From Blastocystis hominis (Eukaryota > Sar > Bigyra > Opalinata > Blastocystidae): a stretch of DNA of 64,000 nucleotides. Shown here in pieces: positions 25,086 to 38,618 of the stretch. The notes beneath the pieces are model-generated. The model was not told where the DNA came from. It saw nothing but the letters and a program-made list of their open reading frames with translations, and did not search any database. The DNA is taken from assembly GCF_000151665.1 (NCBI RefSeq), contig NW_013171824.1, positions 248,001 to 312,000 of the forward strand, in the 5' to 3' direction. A program made the position numbers and the translations under genes. Numbering within the stretch: the stretch's first letter is position 1; every line of letters starts with the position of its first letter.

Positions 25086-27425
25086 AAACAAACATGTAAA
25101 TACGAGAGAAATAACAATAATTCACCTTAGCTGGGTACGTCTACTACTTTCTTGTACCCATGTATAACTGATGCAACAAATACAACAATAGAAATGGACA
25201 CTAGGTTGATAGTAGAAAGGAATTGGTCTAAGAAAGCACGAAACCTGGTTCCTGACCGATGATTATCGACTTAACAGCCTAGGAACGATAGTCGAGCACT
25301 CAGAATCGGTTGGTCGATTACAACAACAGACAAAGGATCGCAATTGTGGTCATGATGCAAAATAGCATATAAAGAAAACTGCCACCAGGTTTCACACAAA
25401 TAGTGTCATTCTCTTACTACTGTTGTTCCATATTAATGAGGTTTAAGATGGCTACAAGTTGATAAATCATATTATTATTGATCGAAAGAGCTTTTGTTAT
25501 AGTGAAAATAGGATCATTTTTGTTATGTGACATGTATCAAATATGGATGAACTCATCAATAGAAATAGGAAGGATGAATCAGTCATTTACCACAAGTATT
25601 GTTGTATTTCCTTTGATATATGACTAATCTGTATAAAATAGTCTCGAGATACTTTGAATTAATACTTGGAAAATGAATATCTGCAATAGAATAACAACAA
25701 ATGTGTATTGTTTCATTTTGGTGCATATTGTGTGATATGAATTGTATCAAAGCCCATAATGAATTTACATTCTAAATGTGACAACTAATAATGTTGTTAG
25801 TTCGTGTTATAAGCTGAGAGAAGGAATGAGCAGTATTAACAAACAAGAGTCTTCACAATAGTTATTCTCAATAGGATTGATTGTGAATAGTTGATGTTTT
25901 GTCATCATCATCATCATTATTATTCTGTATGGGAAGATAGAATAATGTGTATTTGTGATTGATTGTATATTTTGGCTTATTAGTATACTCCATGGAATAG
26001 AATACTGTGAAAATAAGATAGGTAAGTGTGGAATAATCAGAGATGACCAATACGAATGAAAACAACAATACTAGAATGTAATAGAATAGTAGAAAATAAC
26101 ATATGTATGAAGTAGCAATGGAAATGAAGTCATTTTCACAAATTATGACGAACAATAGCTGAAATGATGATATTTCACAGGGATCTGTTTTAGCACATCC
26201 TGAAACGAATTACATAGATCATGCATAGTTTTGCTTCATAACAAACAAAATCCAGACAAACACGATTCTGTCATTTCATTGGTTTAACACAATGTTTGAT
26301 TCTGTTAAATCCATTTTCATAAAATAACTAATTCTGAGTAGCAGGAACAATACTGTTGATACTTAGTACTGGAATAACCAATCGATGAATGAATGATTGG
26401 AGTTTGTAGTAAATTCCGTTATTGTTAGTTGGAATGCACAATGATTGGTATATAGTGGTTGGAACTGAATGATTCCTAGATATTATCACAGATTGTATGC
26501 TATATGTGAATAGAATAGTACTGGAATGATTTGTGTAATTGGTCACAATCTATTGAACGAATATGAGTTGGATGTACAAAGATTGTATAGCATGGAGATG
26601 GTTTGTACCATGAATGAATGAAAGAAAGGAGAAAAGAAAAGAAGAAATAGTATTAATTGCTTAAGATCTTAATCCATTCAATGATATGTATTAGTTATTT
26701 ATTATTATTGATGTAATACGTGATAATGATAATGAAAAGTGAATGAGAGAGAATCGAAATGAATGGGAATGTGATTGGTTGTGATATTGGAGTTGGATTC
26801 GATTCGATTTCAGCAATTCAACACTGAAATGAAAACAAACAAACAAACAAATGAATGAATGAATGAATGAATGAGTAATCCTACAAACATCGATTTGAAT
26901 TGAGTGCATACTGTGATTATGTATATTTTGTACCATAAGAATGAATGATAGATTGTTGACAAGGAAATATCGTTAAATCTGTATAAAGTGGACCAATAAT
27001 GTGAATTGCAATGGGATATTTGAATGATTATACCATCAAATCAATGAATGAATGAATGAATGATATCTTATCTAAGAATTGATTGACAATTTCAATACAC
27101 TACTCATAACCAATGATCTGTACCAATCAGTAACAAGGATGTCATTCATTCAATCCATTCAATTATATTCTATTCTATATTCATTCATATAATCATATTT
27201 GATTCACTTTGGTTTGGATGGCTGATTGAATGATTGAATCAACCAACAAATCATTGAATTAATCAATGATTGAATGAACGAAAGATTCTCTCTCTGTGGA
27301 GTGATTCACAAAACAACAAAGACCTTTATCACAACCAATGAACTGTAATTCTGCACCAATAATGTCATCGATTCAATCATTCATTCATTCAATCATTTGT
27401 TCATGCTTTTATAAATGTTTAACGC

Positions 27426-27426
<1 letters not shown>

Positions 27427-27468
<42 letters not shown>
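27427..27468. repeat. (TGAT)n microsatellite
   Basis: About ten tandem copies of the tetranucleotide TGAT/GATT. Confidence 0.9.
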
Positions 27469-27471
<3 letters not shown>

Positions 27472-27963
27472 CGATGCCTATTTTGTATACTCTTTCATAA
27501 TATGAATCTATCAAACAACAAAGCAAATAACAACAATAATAACGACAATGAATTCGTTAAAATGGCACAGCAACAATAATAACAGTAATAGAAATCAATG
27601 AGAATAATAATATGATTATGTGTTCAAAAGCAATGTCTAGAACAGAAATGAAATGAAGTAATGAGCAGCAACAACATAATAGGAACGAACAATAACATGA
27701 GTAATAATCCAAATGGATGAATTGTGAACTCAATGCAGTGTCCGATATCGAATCAATACCAAATTGATGTAGAACAAACAAACAATGTGTATGTGAATAA
27801 CAAGCAATAATGAGAATAATAACAGTAAAAGGAATGAGAAGAAGAATATCTGATAACAATCCATAGCTATTGATGATACATAATAATAATAGTAATCATC
27901 ATAGAAAGAGATATTGAAACAATCATATGTGCAGTTTAATAAAGAAATAAGGAAAGAACCAAA

Positions 27964-28022
27964 TCCATGATAATAATACTCATATTATTGGTAATATGAG
28001 TATTATTATTATTATCATGGAT
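27964..28022. repeat. long AT-rich inverted repeat (hairpin)
   Basis: An almost perfect palindrome: the left arm starting ATCCATGATAATAATACTCA pairs with the right arm ending in ATCATGGAT around a TTGG centre. The stem exceeds 20 bp. No coding function is evident. Confidence 0.85.
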
Positions 28023-28734
28023 CAATCAATCAATCAATGAATAATACTTACTGATCGATTCTGGATAATAGATCAATTAGATTGATATGTGGAATGATCG
28101 AAATGAAGAACAAACTCGATATGTGAAAACGAACAAATACCAAGAATGCATATCAATTTCAAACAATCCACATAATTGAATGAATCTATGTGAATCGATT
28201 CAGATTTCAATATAAATGAAGAGAAGATCATTTGATTGTCGGTTTGCATGGAAAGATTGATTGTTGTCACGAAACATCAATCGGATTGATTTGAAATGAT
28301 TTCGTATTGTAGGTTCTGATTATTGATTAAATCATTTGATAGATAGTTTGGTCCATTGCTTACTACAACTACTATTATTATTGTTGTTGTGGATGTTGAT
28401 GTTGCTGTGGATGTTATTGCTGCTGCTATTGCTATTTCTCTCTTTCTCCCCTACCATTCATTCATTGATTCCGGACCATCAAAATCGATAACAATATTCC
28501 TTGTCAACAAAAGAAGAAATGGAATCAATGAAAGCAAAGAATCAAGGGTTTCCTTAATGGCAATCAATGATTCATTAATCTATGAATGAATGATTGAGTG
28601 AGTGAGTAATGAAGGAAAACAAAATGAATAAATGAATGAATAATAAGGAAAAACAATGTGTGTCATATGATATCGGATACTGGAAGGTAGGGGAGAAAGA
28701 TGGGATGATGATGATTCTTGTTCATTGACACTTC

Positions 28735-29030
28735 GAAGTAACAATGAATTGATTGGTTATGATTTGTTTTGGATCTTCCAAGTCTAACATCACTAACTTC
28801 TGTATAATGGAGTTTCTGTTGTCCTCGTTTTGGTGATATTGGAAAGTGGATCTAAATATTGAATAGAGATGGTAAATAGATATTCCAAATCTGTTTCAAA
28901 ATGTCAATCTACTTGTATCATTGGGGTATGTTCAATCGAAATCGATTCGAGTATTGTTGATAAATAGAATGGAATTGATTTCATATGATTTTCATAGATT
29001 TCAATTCCATTTGGTAAGTCTCAGCTTATC
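28735..29030 (+). pseudogene. fragment of a MORN/LRR-family gene (3' LRR exons)
   Basis: The sequence from GTAACAATGAATTGATTGG through GATCTTCCAAGTCTAACATC and GATATTCCAAATCTGTTTCA matches intron 3 and exons 4-5 of the gene at 31790-33587, in the opposite orientation. The intron acceptor is lost (TTTTGG instead of TTTTGTAG) and the frames are broken. No N-terminal part is seen nearby. Confidence 0.75.
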
Positions 29031-31789
29031 TTATCTTATTTTGTTAGGTGATTTGATTTGATTTGATTCATTGTGTTTCATTCGATTCCGCTTGATCATT
29101 TGATTTGATTTGATTCGTTTAATAGGAACATATTTCGATTGATTATGATTGGAACAATTCTATCTGGTTCATTTTACAATGATCTGTGGAATTTGTATTG
29201 TTGTTTCAAACTGATGGCACATGATTGATTCGATGATTGGTTAAAATGGATATATAATAATAATAATGATAATGATGATGATGAACATAAAACAAAGAGA
29301 AATAAGCAAAACAAAACATGGAGCAATCCAAACAAATAATCACATATTTCCTTATGAGAATTGAATCAATAAGAATCGATACAATCCAATTTGTCTGGTG
29401 GATAGTGAATAATAAGATGAATGTTAGAATAGAAAAAAGGAAATAATAAAGAAAAAGAAAATACAAAAAAGAAAAACTAAAAACAAATTAGAATCATATA
29501 ATACAAAAGAAAGATAAGAAAAAAGGAGGATTAAGAAAATGCACAAATATAAGAAAATAAGAAACAAAGAAAACTAAAGAATAGCAAAACAAACAAGAAT
29601 AAACTAAAAATCAAAATCGAAAATGAAATAATCAAATGAACTACAATCAATTCCAAAAGTTGAAAAACAACAACAACAACAAATGAAAAATGGAATAATC
29701 AAAAATAGATAAGCAACATCAAAACAAAAACAAAAACAAAAACAAAAGAATAATGAATCATTGAGTATTATCCAAACTAGTACTATCTCAACAAACAAAT
29801 ATGGATTGTGTCGATTCCTATTGATTCAATTGGATTAAGTGCAATGAATCTTGTCAAAACGATTCGATTGAAGTCGTTCGATCAAGATTCATTCGAAATA
29901 TGTGATTTGTGGATTCATCGGTGTAAAATCACAAACAGCATATTGAATATACAATCAAACAATGGATTCCAAGAAAGGCCATTATCGAAATACTCATATT
30001 CAAACCACAACACAAATGGTTCTCACAATATGCCTCATTATTGTATTGTGATTATCAAATGCTGATTCCATATTGACTTGTTCGAATGGGATCTAATGAT
30101 TTGAATGATATCAATAATAATAATAATAATAATGATAATGATCAGAAAGAAAGAAAGAAAGAAATAAGAGTATTGTTATGCAATATAGTACAATGATAGA
30201 TTCCAGCTAATACAATGATCGAACATAATGATTTCATGAATCTCGATCGATTCAATTGCAAAACAACCATTGAGACTACAATGTGTTTGAGTGATTGTTC
30301 CATTTGGATTCGATCGAATCAATTGTATAATTCTATCAGTCAATTGGATCGCTATCAATGAATCATTCGATCGATTCTAAATCATTGATAATCGAGCAAA
30401 TACAAAAACAAATACAACAACAACAACAACTACTACTACTAATAATAATAATCACAAGGATTGATGGTTGAATACTCATCATCAATCTGATTCTGATTCT
30501 GATTTTGATTCTGATTGATCGATCCTATCCAATCATTCTATTCATGATCAACAATACCAAAGTGATCTAATGGTATTCAATATGTTGAAATAGACCGATG
30601 AATAATGTGGATGATGATACAATCATAATGATGATGATGAATGGAGATCGAAAACTAACCAAATACACACCATTCATTCATTCGATCATTCATTCATTCA
30701 GTGGATTGAAGAGCCTTTCTATTCTTATCAGTATTATTGAGTGTGAATGATGAATTGATTCTTTACGATATTCAACATTCATTTGCATTTTGAATCAGCT
30801 ATCTTTCATCCATTGATTGATTGATTGATTGTGTGAGTGAATGAATGAGTGGTTTGTGTGATATTGAAGAATACGACATTCCATCCAAATATCGAATTGT
30901 GAAACCACGATTGATATTACTACGAACTACAACTATCAAGTATCAAACACATCCGATTTGATTCCATTATTATCAAATTGATAAATCCATGTTTTGTGAC
31001 TCATTGATAAACAAACAAACAAACAAACAAATGATAGTTGGATTGATTGAATGGTGAATCCAATATGATTTCCAATGCTATTCATTCGGATTCTATTCTA
31101 TTCTATTCTATTCTAGTTTCATTGCCTTGTTTTATCCATTTCACCTCTATTTGATTCTATTCTATTCTATGTATACAGTGATCTATTCCTATTCAATAAG
31201 TCAAAATCAATATCCTAATTCAATATCAATCATTCTATTGTATTGTATTGTATTGTATTGTATTATCTACCGATTTAACAATGGATTCACAAATGTGAAT
31301 AATCATCCAATATCAATCGATTCCAACCATTCCATTGTGTCACTAGCAAATCCAATCTTATTATTTATGATGATGATTATGATAATTCGAAGCAAGCAGT
31401 TTCCTATCAATATTGAACAAATCCTAGTTCAAACCTATTCAAACCATCATTTGTATATTATTATTATTATTATTGGTAGATTGGATTCATCATTTGTAAA
31501 TGTTCAATATGTGATCATTGGGTTATTGGTAATAATAATGATGATAATGATCGAAAACAATGATTGATTGATTGAAACAACAATCATAATTCAGTATCAT
31601 TGTTAAAATGGTAAAGAAGAACATCATAATAATCAGGCAGGATTGATATTTTGATAATTATAGAATCATGAATTGTGATCAAGAATCGGTTTGAAACAAA
31701 CAAATAATCAATCAATCAATCAATCAATGGAAATGTTCCTAAACAATGACGAATCACTAAACTAATCAAATCAAATCAAAATTATAGAT
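29031..31789. other. AT-rich simple-sequence region, no gene recognised
   Basis: Poly-A/AAAC-rich tracts (about 29,440-29,760), GATT, ATTCT and TATTG microsatellites. Open frames are repeat translations only. Confidence 0.6.
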
Positions 31790-32769
31790 TTAATGCTTGA
31801 TTTTGACAAGATTAGCGAGAATGGAAGAAACATCTATGAATCAAATCAAATCAATCAAACTATACTCGAAATTGATTTCGATCGGACTTTCCGGAATGAA
31901 CCAGGTAGCTTGACAATTTGAAGATTTGGAATATCTAAATACTATCAATATTCAATATTCAGAAATACTTGCCAATGTCACTACACGAGGATATTCGAAA
32001 CTATATCCTTCAGAAGTTATTGATGTTAAATTTGGAAGATCTACAAAACAAATCATAACCAATCAATTCATTATTACTTCGCATTATCAATGAACTTGAA
32101 TAATTCCCTCTTCCTTGAAGTGCACACCAACCGAGTTGAATGGATTGTAATGATGGAAGATCTACATCAATCATTTCATTCAAATTCATTCAATACTTTC
32201 AATTATTGTTGAGAAGGAAGCACAGAATGCAAAATCACCTAATGTAATGGATTGTAGATTTGGAAGATCTATGCATTATTCAAATATTCAATATCATATC
32301 AATACCTCGAATCACAAATGAACTACACCAGAAATTGTCTGAATCACTTCCAATTGTCCCAATTTGAATGGATTGTAATTGTGGTAGATTCTTCAATTCA
32401 AAGTCGCCAGCAAAATCACTGAAACTGTATTCACCAATTTGAATCGATTCCAATGATCCACAATTCAATATGTGGAATGATTTCGATTCATCATTTCCAT
32501 ACCAATTCTTTTTCTGAGTAAATGAATTGCTTCCGATTTTGATAGTTTTCAACTGATTCAATCCATCGATTTGGAATGTTTTCACGGATCCAAAACATTC
32601 ATCGCCGATTTCGATAGATCGTAGCCACTCGAATCGATTCAGATCCAATGCATTCAAATCGTTACAGCAATTCGATGAAATCTTCAAATCGGTCACTTGC
32701 AAACTCACATCGGTCCATTTTGTAGATCCAGTGACGCTGAATCGAAGAGGAGCAGGTTCTTCGCGTTTT

Positions 32770-32813
<44 letters not shown>

Positions 32814-33587
32814 CATCGGAGCGGGTTTGGGTTTGGGTTTGGGTTTGGGTTTCGGCTTTGTGGATTGCGTGTACCATCCATCATAGAGATCTCTTCCACT
32901 CACTTCCACTCCATCTTTCCATTCCACTTCGCGAGTAGCAATCCGAGTTTCTTCATCGATCCAGTATCCTCGACCATTTCGAAGAAACGATTCTTTCGAT
33001 TCATCATAAACGAATTCGCCCACATAGAGGGGAATTCGATTCGAAGCGGTTGTGTTGTTACCGTTTCGCTTGAACTCCGTCATAATAGTTCCTTCGATCT
33101 TGCGGATGATCTCCACAAGCTTGTTACCCTTCCACATCCCTTCAAGCAGCATGGCACCCGTTTTATCGTCATACGCGATGCCCCATCCTTCTCGTTCTCG
33201 CTTCTCATTGAATTCACCGTGATAAATCAGGTGATCACTCGCATGCGAATAGATTTCCATTCGCTCGCCTCGGACATGGTTTATAATACGATGAAAATCA
33301 TGCTGATCCAGAATTTCGTCAAATGATTGCACAAATGCGACACGTCCATTATCAAATCGGGTAAAGTCGCCGATTTCGCTCTCGTTCGCATCCACCTCGT
33401 AACACATCTTCAGTATGCCATTTTGGAATAGGCAAACCTTCCCAGCTCTCGTCAACGTGTATTCTTCCTCGTGATCGCCTTGATAATATTGGAGGCTATA
33501 GTTGCAACCGCCAATAGTGATTTCCTTTGCTTCACCAAGCGTTATGTAACCGTCCAGGAGAAATTCGCTTCCCTTAAGTTCTTCCAT
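31790..33587 (-). CDS. MORN-like / leucine-rich repeat (BspA-type) protein with one-repeat exons
   Basis: Exon 1 (32306-33587) codes an N-terminal domain (MEELKGSEFLLDGYITLGEA), MORN-like strands (YHGEFNEKREREGWGIAYDD, YVGEFVYDESKES), a KPKPKP/APAPAP linker and the first LRRs of the LxSIxIGxxSF type. Five introns follow: 32269-32305, 32162-32196, 32041-32077, 31935-31968 and 31834-31865. Exons 2-5 are 72, 84, 72 and 69 nt, all multiples of three, with every intron in phase 1 at the same point before LP/IP/V of the repeat. The last exon ends in TAA at 31790-31792. A paralogue starts at 62773. LRR and MORN repeats are interaction scaffolds; no specific function can be given. Splicing is inferred from GT-AG and frame continuity. 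Confidence 0.8.
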
Positions 33588-34480
33588 TCTACCTATTTGG
33601 AATCACATATCCTTAGCCTCTACTCTTTGAATCCGTAATTTGCAGCCAAATATAAAGAATTTATGAAGAAAACAGAGAGATCAGTTTGTTTCCTTACACC
33701 TAAGTATTCTTCATATTTAAAAATTATGATAGAGTGCTACCATATACACATTGGATCCAAGATTTCCAAGTGAAGTACTCACTTGTGTTTCGCATCATTT
33801 TGTTCACATTTTTGTGGTTGAAATAGTTCGGAGGTATAGATATTTATAATATTTATAATATCAGGATTGTTTGGAAACACTCAGAATGGAAAAGTCCATT
33901 TTGTTGTCTACTATGTCTGTATAGGTTGTATATTTATGATATCATAGTGAAATCGTGTTATGAAGCAAGGATTTGGTTGTTCACTCCACTTTGTCTAAAT
34001 ACTCTATATTATCATTATCATCATTATTATTATTTTGATAATCCAATCTATCCATCCATGATTCTAGCCAAATCATTTTGACTTGGGACTGGTTGGGTTT
34101 GAAAGCAATTCAAACTAGTAAAACTAGTAAATCAAATCGAATGGAATGGAAATTGGTTTTGATCCAGTGATTTTCACACAAAGAACCTATCTTCGCACAT
34201 CGTTAACCATTCACTCCATTTTCTATCATTTCCTTATCCTAAACCAACCAACTAACTCTAAATACACTTTCTTTCTATCTATCTTTCTTTGTTTCAACTA
34301 TCAACTCACAGCACTCTATTTTTATTCTTATTATTATCAAGTAGAGTCGTTTGGTTCCTCGTTCTGGATTATTCTGTTCATGTTTCTAAATCATTCCAAC
34401 ACCCTACACACTCTAAATCTACATTTTCCTTCTTTCCTTCCTAAACACATTTTCGATTCTCATTCAAATCCTACAACGCT
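33588..34480. other. intergenic region upstream of the MORN/LRR gene
   Basis: AT-rich. An open frame on + (34146-34628) has no motif and overlaps the next gene's 3' end. Nothing else recognised. Confidence 0.5.
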
Positions 34481-37345
34481 TCAACCATTCCACATCTCTA
34501 CAATTCCATCCATCCATCCATCCATCTTCCAAACCAAACACCGCAACCATTTCTCTCTCAGCAACTGCCAAATCGGTCTGGATCGTGGAAACGTGGAAAC
34601 ATCGCGACCCACGGCGCACCAGGCGTGATCGACGAGGTGGTCGCGGATGAGCGCGCCGGTCACGTCGTAGGCGAAGAGGAAGCGGAAGCGGAGGCGGAGG
34701 CGGAGGGGCTGGGTGACGGAGACCACGGTGGCGTTCTGCGCCCAGTTGGACAGGAAGAGATCCAGAGAGCCCGGTCGACTCTGCACACCTTCGTAGGGAG
34801 CCACGGACCCCACCCCATCGCCCACCAGATTCCTGCTCACTCACACCCACACCCACACCCACACCCACACCCAGAGCGAACCGGTGAGCGAGGAGGTTGG
34901 CTCGCCGTCCACCACCAACACCCAACGAATTCCGACGTGGCCATCGTGGACACTCCGAATTGCCTGCCCATCCACTCGGCACTGCCCACTTCGCTCGGGA
35001 CGCACTCCAGCGTGTAGGAAGTCGCGGGGATCCCACCCTCCAACACGTCCCACACATCGCGTCCCGCGGGGAACCAGACGGTTCGGCGGAAGGAGGAAGG
35101 AGGAAGGAGGAAGGAGGAAGTGGCGGGAGCGCGAAGCTCGCACGTGGCGATGCAGAGATCATGGAAGGATCCGGTAATCGCCATCGCACAGTCCCACTCA
35201 ATGCCCTCCGCCTGATTCCACACACACCGCATACAGAACCGCGGGGATCTTCTCTTGGAGGGAGAGATACCCGGTGAACGCGGCCACGCTCAGATAGATG
35301 GGCGCGTGCTGCACGCTCTGCACGCTCTGCACGCTCTGCACGCTCTGCACGCTCTGCAGGTCCAGGAAGCAGTTCGTGCTGGCGACCTCGCTCTCGCTCT
35401 CGCTCTCGCTCTCGCTCTCGCTCTGGATCACGGCCATCGACGCCATCCACGAGCGTCGCACCACGTAGTACCGAATGCTGGCGCCGCCCAGCTCCGCCGG
35501 CTCTGCCCACTGCACGCGCAGCGAGGTCGAGGAGAGCGCGGCCACCTCGAGGTTCTGTACCGCGCCGGGCGCGACGACATACGCGGCGAGGGTGATGGGA
35601 GAGGAGGCCTCGGAGAGGATGGAGCACGCGGCGGAGCACAGCGCCACGCGCACCCAGTAGGCCACGCACGCATAGAGAGAGAGCTAAAGAGAGAGAGAGA
35701 GCTCGGGTTGCTGGACGTCGCCCTCTTGGAGGAGCGCGTCGGCGGCGAAGAGCTGGGAGTGGGAGCCAACCAAGGCCTGCACGAAGAGCTCGCACCACCA
35801 CCAGACCCAGCGCACCTGCGTGGCTTCGAAGGCGGCAGCAGCACGACGGGCGCGGAGGCAGGCAGGCAGGCAGCAGCACGACGGGGCGGTAGACGGAGAA
35901 GGACGCGAAGGCGGACCAGGAGGCGCCCTTGCGGACACGCCAGCTGATGGCCATCACGCTGTTCACAATGGCGCCCGCCACCAACACGGAGCGCGTCTCG
36001 AAGAACTGGCTCTGCACATTGCTGCCCATCAAGGCCATCCATCGGGGCTTCATCGGAGATGCCACTGCTCCAGGGAACCTCCATCTGCACAGACACGCTG
36101 CGCTGCGCTGCGCCTACTCCACTTCCCTCATACCAATCGCGCTCTCCACAATGCGAGCAGGCCACAACCGAACGCCAACCGAACGCCAACCGAACGCCAA
36201 CCGAACGCCGGCGCGGGTCGAGAAGGTCGCGATGAGGGTTTCCGCGGGGAAGGGGAGGCCGTTTCGGGACACCAACCTGTTGGCATTGATGTAGAGCGTG
36301 CGTGCCTTCGCAGAACCGCGGGAAGGAGCCATCGAAGGCGAAGGCGAAGGCGAAGGCGAACCCAATGGTGCAGTCGGAGATGGAGATCGCGGTGGTGGGA
36401 TAGGAGAACGTGGCCTCGGCCAATTCAAACACGATGTGGATGTTCATGGGCTCGAATGGGTCGTTCATCACCTCGCCCACGCCCACATTGCTCGTGCAGT
36501 AGATCGTGGATTGCTTCCCATCTCCCATCGTCCACAGCGCCACGTCCCTCGCCCCATCGCCCGCCACGCAGCGCAGCATCGGCAGGATGGGCTGGCAGGA
36601 GCCCGTCCCCTATCGATCGATCGATCGATTCCCACTGCTGATAGGCGTTGCACCCATCCGTGATCATGCCCCACTAGTCCACATCGCACTTCGTATCCAA
36701 CACTTGCCCCAAGTGCCCTTCCGGCTACCCCGCCGCTTCGTCCGCGGGGCACACCACCGCCACGCACCTCACCTCTCTTCCATTCCACCACTTCCCACAC
36801 GCCCGCACCACGCACACCTCCACCTTCCCATGCTCCACAGACCCACAAATGCAGAACTGCACCGTCTTGGAACTCGCCTCCTCCCACTGCCCATTCCAAT
36901 TCACTCGGCTCCCATCAATCAGAGGCGAGGACCGTACCCACAGCAGTTCGCATACTCCGCCTTCTTGTCCCATTCTCCCAAGTTCCACACACGCTCCGCT
37001 TCTACAAACCTACAGCTCTTGCTCCCATAGTTTGCCCTTTCACTCATCGCAAATCCGTTCTCTCTACCACACTCTACCACCTCACAATATGAAAATGAAA
37101 ATACGAAAAACAGAACAGATATCCTAGGCAAGAACGTCGTGCCTGTACCAGATACCTCCCACGTTGCAAGTTATCTCCATGTATCCGCGGTCACACATGC
37201 CATGAATGGGTTCGCCACGTTGCACAGTTTGAAGTACAGAAATTCCTCACTCGGAACACACTCCACACAGCAAAAATGGAACCAGGGTCCACCGCCATTA
37301 TGGTATTGAATGCGTTCACGATGCATATCTCACACACACAGTTTA
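34481..37345 (-). CDS. cysteine-rich sushi/fibronectin-III type surface protein (exon structure incomplete)
   Basis: Several minus-strand open frames join through micro-introns. CCP/sushi-like cysteine patterns come first: MCDRGYMEITCNVGGIWYR around 37,150-37,200, VQFCICG and KWWNGREVRC around 36,780-36,860, and YEVRC...GTGSCQPILP. Introns at 36703-36728 and 36610-36635 (both 26 nt; the second is a GATC repeat) link them. The middle part (LRCVAGDGARDVALWT, YCTSNVGVGEVM) follows. Then come FN3-like domains (AVQNLEVAALSSTSLRVQW, and GIPATSYTLECVPSE). Low-complexity runs of SESE, SVQ, FAFA and VRLAFGW-type repeats interrupt it and may be expansions or retained introns. This domain mix is typical of secreted or surface adhesive proteins, which is an inference. 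Start, stop and most exon borders are not established, and it could be partly decayed. Confidence 0.45.
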
Positions 37346-38334
37346 GGCAAAGTAACGATAGCGCACACTACACTAGCTTCTTCAAACACACCAACTTGAC
37401 GACAGAACCCATCCCAGCTACAATACTTACACTCCCACAACACAACACACAAAAACACATAGAAGTCCGAAAACAAAACAAAAGACAAGACATACAAGTC
37501 CAATTCCAAATTTTGAATACATTCAAACCCAGTAAGACGAAGCTAATAGCTTTTATTGTAAAACAAATGATTTCAAAAATACACAGGAATTGTGCAATTG
37601 TGAAAATAGTGTTGAAATTGGGTATGAGTGGAAGAATAGATTTCGAATAGGGAGGGAGTTGTTTTTACTGTGAAATGGAAGGAGATGAGCGGAAATGGGA
37701 TATTGTGGAATGAATAGATCGAAGAGTGTTGTTTCCAGTGGAAGCGTTTTGTTTTTCGTTCTATTCATTTGGAATTTTATCTAGATGGGATAGAAAGAAA
37801 TAGGGTATGTAGAAGATGATGATAGGAATGAAAATGGAAAAGCTAGCGATAAACAGTTTTTGGGTTATCATTTATAGTAATAGTATGTGATATGTGTATA
37901 GTAGAATCGAATAGTAGAGTTTGTGAGAAAGGTGGGTGTGTCGTTGAAGAACTGAGCAAAATAATGTAGAATACATAATATATTTTATACGAACAAATAG
38001 AGATATATTCATATTCCACTGTTTCTAGGTTTTTCGATAGTTGGTGTCCAGTTTTTGTCGTTTTGATGTACTCTGAACCTATCAGAGTTTGTTATATTGC
38101 CAGAGAATACTATCCCTTATAGTATCCCCCACCTGCCAAATACTGCAGAATATCTCCTATTTAAAGGAAGGATCGAATTGTTCACCACTTCAATAGGGAT
38201 ACAAAGTGATTCACAATGTTGTTCTATTACGAGCATGAATAACAATAGTATACATAATACTTGCTGTTTGAGTTGGTTGATGAAAGTGAAATGCTTTGGT
38301 TCCCAACTCATTAGAATGAATAGAATTACTCACT
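37346..38334. other. intergenic AT-rich region, no gene recognised
   Basis: No supported gene. Upstream exons of the sushi/FN3 gene may extend into 37,345-37,600. Sequence from about 38,335 on belongs to the older Polinton remnant. Confidence 0.45.
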
Positions 38335-38618
38335 AATAGTGATATCAGTATTGTTGATGATAAAGCTAAAATCCATAAGAATGGACTCTATGGGAATGAG
38401 TAGTTGGCCAATATCAAGCTGTGAGACATATCTGGCTGATTTGTTGGAGGCAACAATCAAACTATTACTTTTCAGATATATATATAAGATAGACATTGAT
38501 ATCTATCTATCTATCTATCTTCTTGAATACCTTACTGAAGTTGTACTAGTATGATATCGTGAATGACACGTACACTTGGATCACTTGGCGATTTCGCGTG
38601 ATATCAATCACGTTCGCT
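38335..38618 (-). pseudogene. older Polinton penton-like gene, 3' side of the insertion site
   Basis: 38571-38618 is nearly identical to 60665-60708 of the intact element (TGGATCACTTGGCGATTTCG and onward). Further left the translation (LLIPIESILMDFSFIINN) weakly follows VRIPMITRFDRLMFVFRD of the intact protein. The gene was split by the insertion at 38618/38619; its other half is 61509-61905. Confidence 0.75.
38613..38618. repeat. target site duplication, left (TTCGCT)
   Basis: TTCGCT directly precedes the left terminal repeat and recurs at 61509-61514 directly after the right one. Six base pairs is the duplication length known for Polintons. Confidence 0.93.

Larger units (their letters stand above)
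25090..28735. other. AT-rich simple-sequence region, no gene recognised
   Basis: Runs of GATT/GAAT/ATTC tetranucleotides dominate (for example about 26,840-26,875 and 27,430-27,468). The open frames here are translations of repeats (poly-Ile/Tyr/His) and show no protein motif. Confidence 0.6.

Noticed and set aside
25868-31567. Many open frames of 60-146 codons in the AT-rich block
   Set aside because: They are translations of tetranucleotide and trinucleotide repeats, with no start context, splicing or domain.
34464-36065. Long minus-strand frame with Arg/Ala-rich composition as a gene of its own
   Set aside because: It is an alternative frame of the GC-rich sushi/FN3 exons. The cysteine and FN3 motifs fall in other frames.
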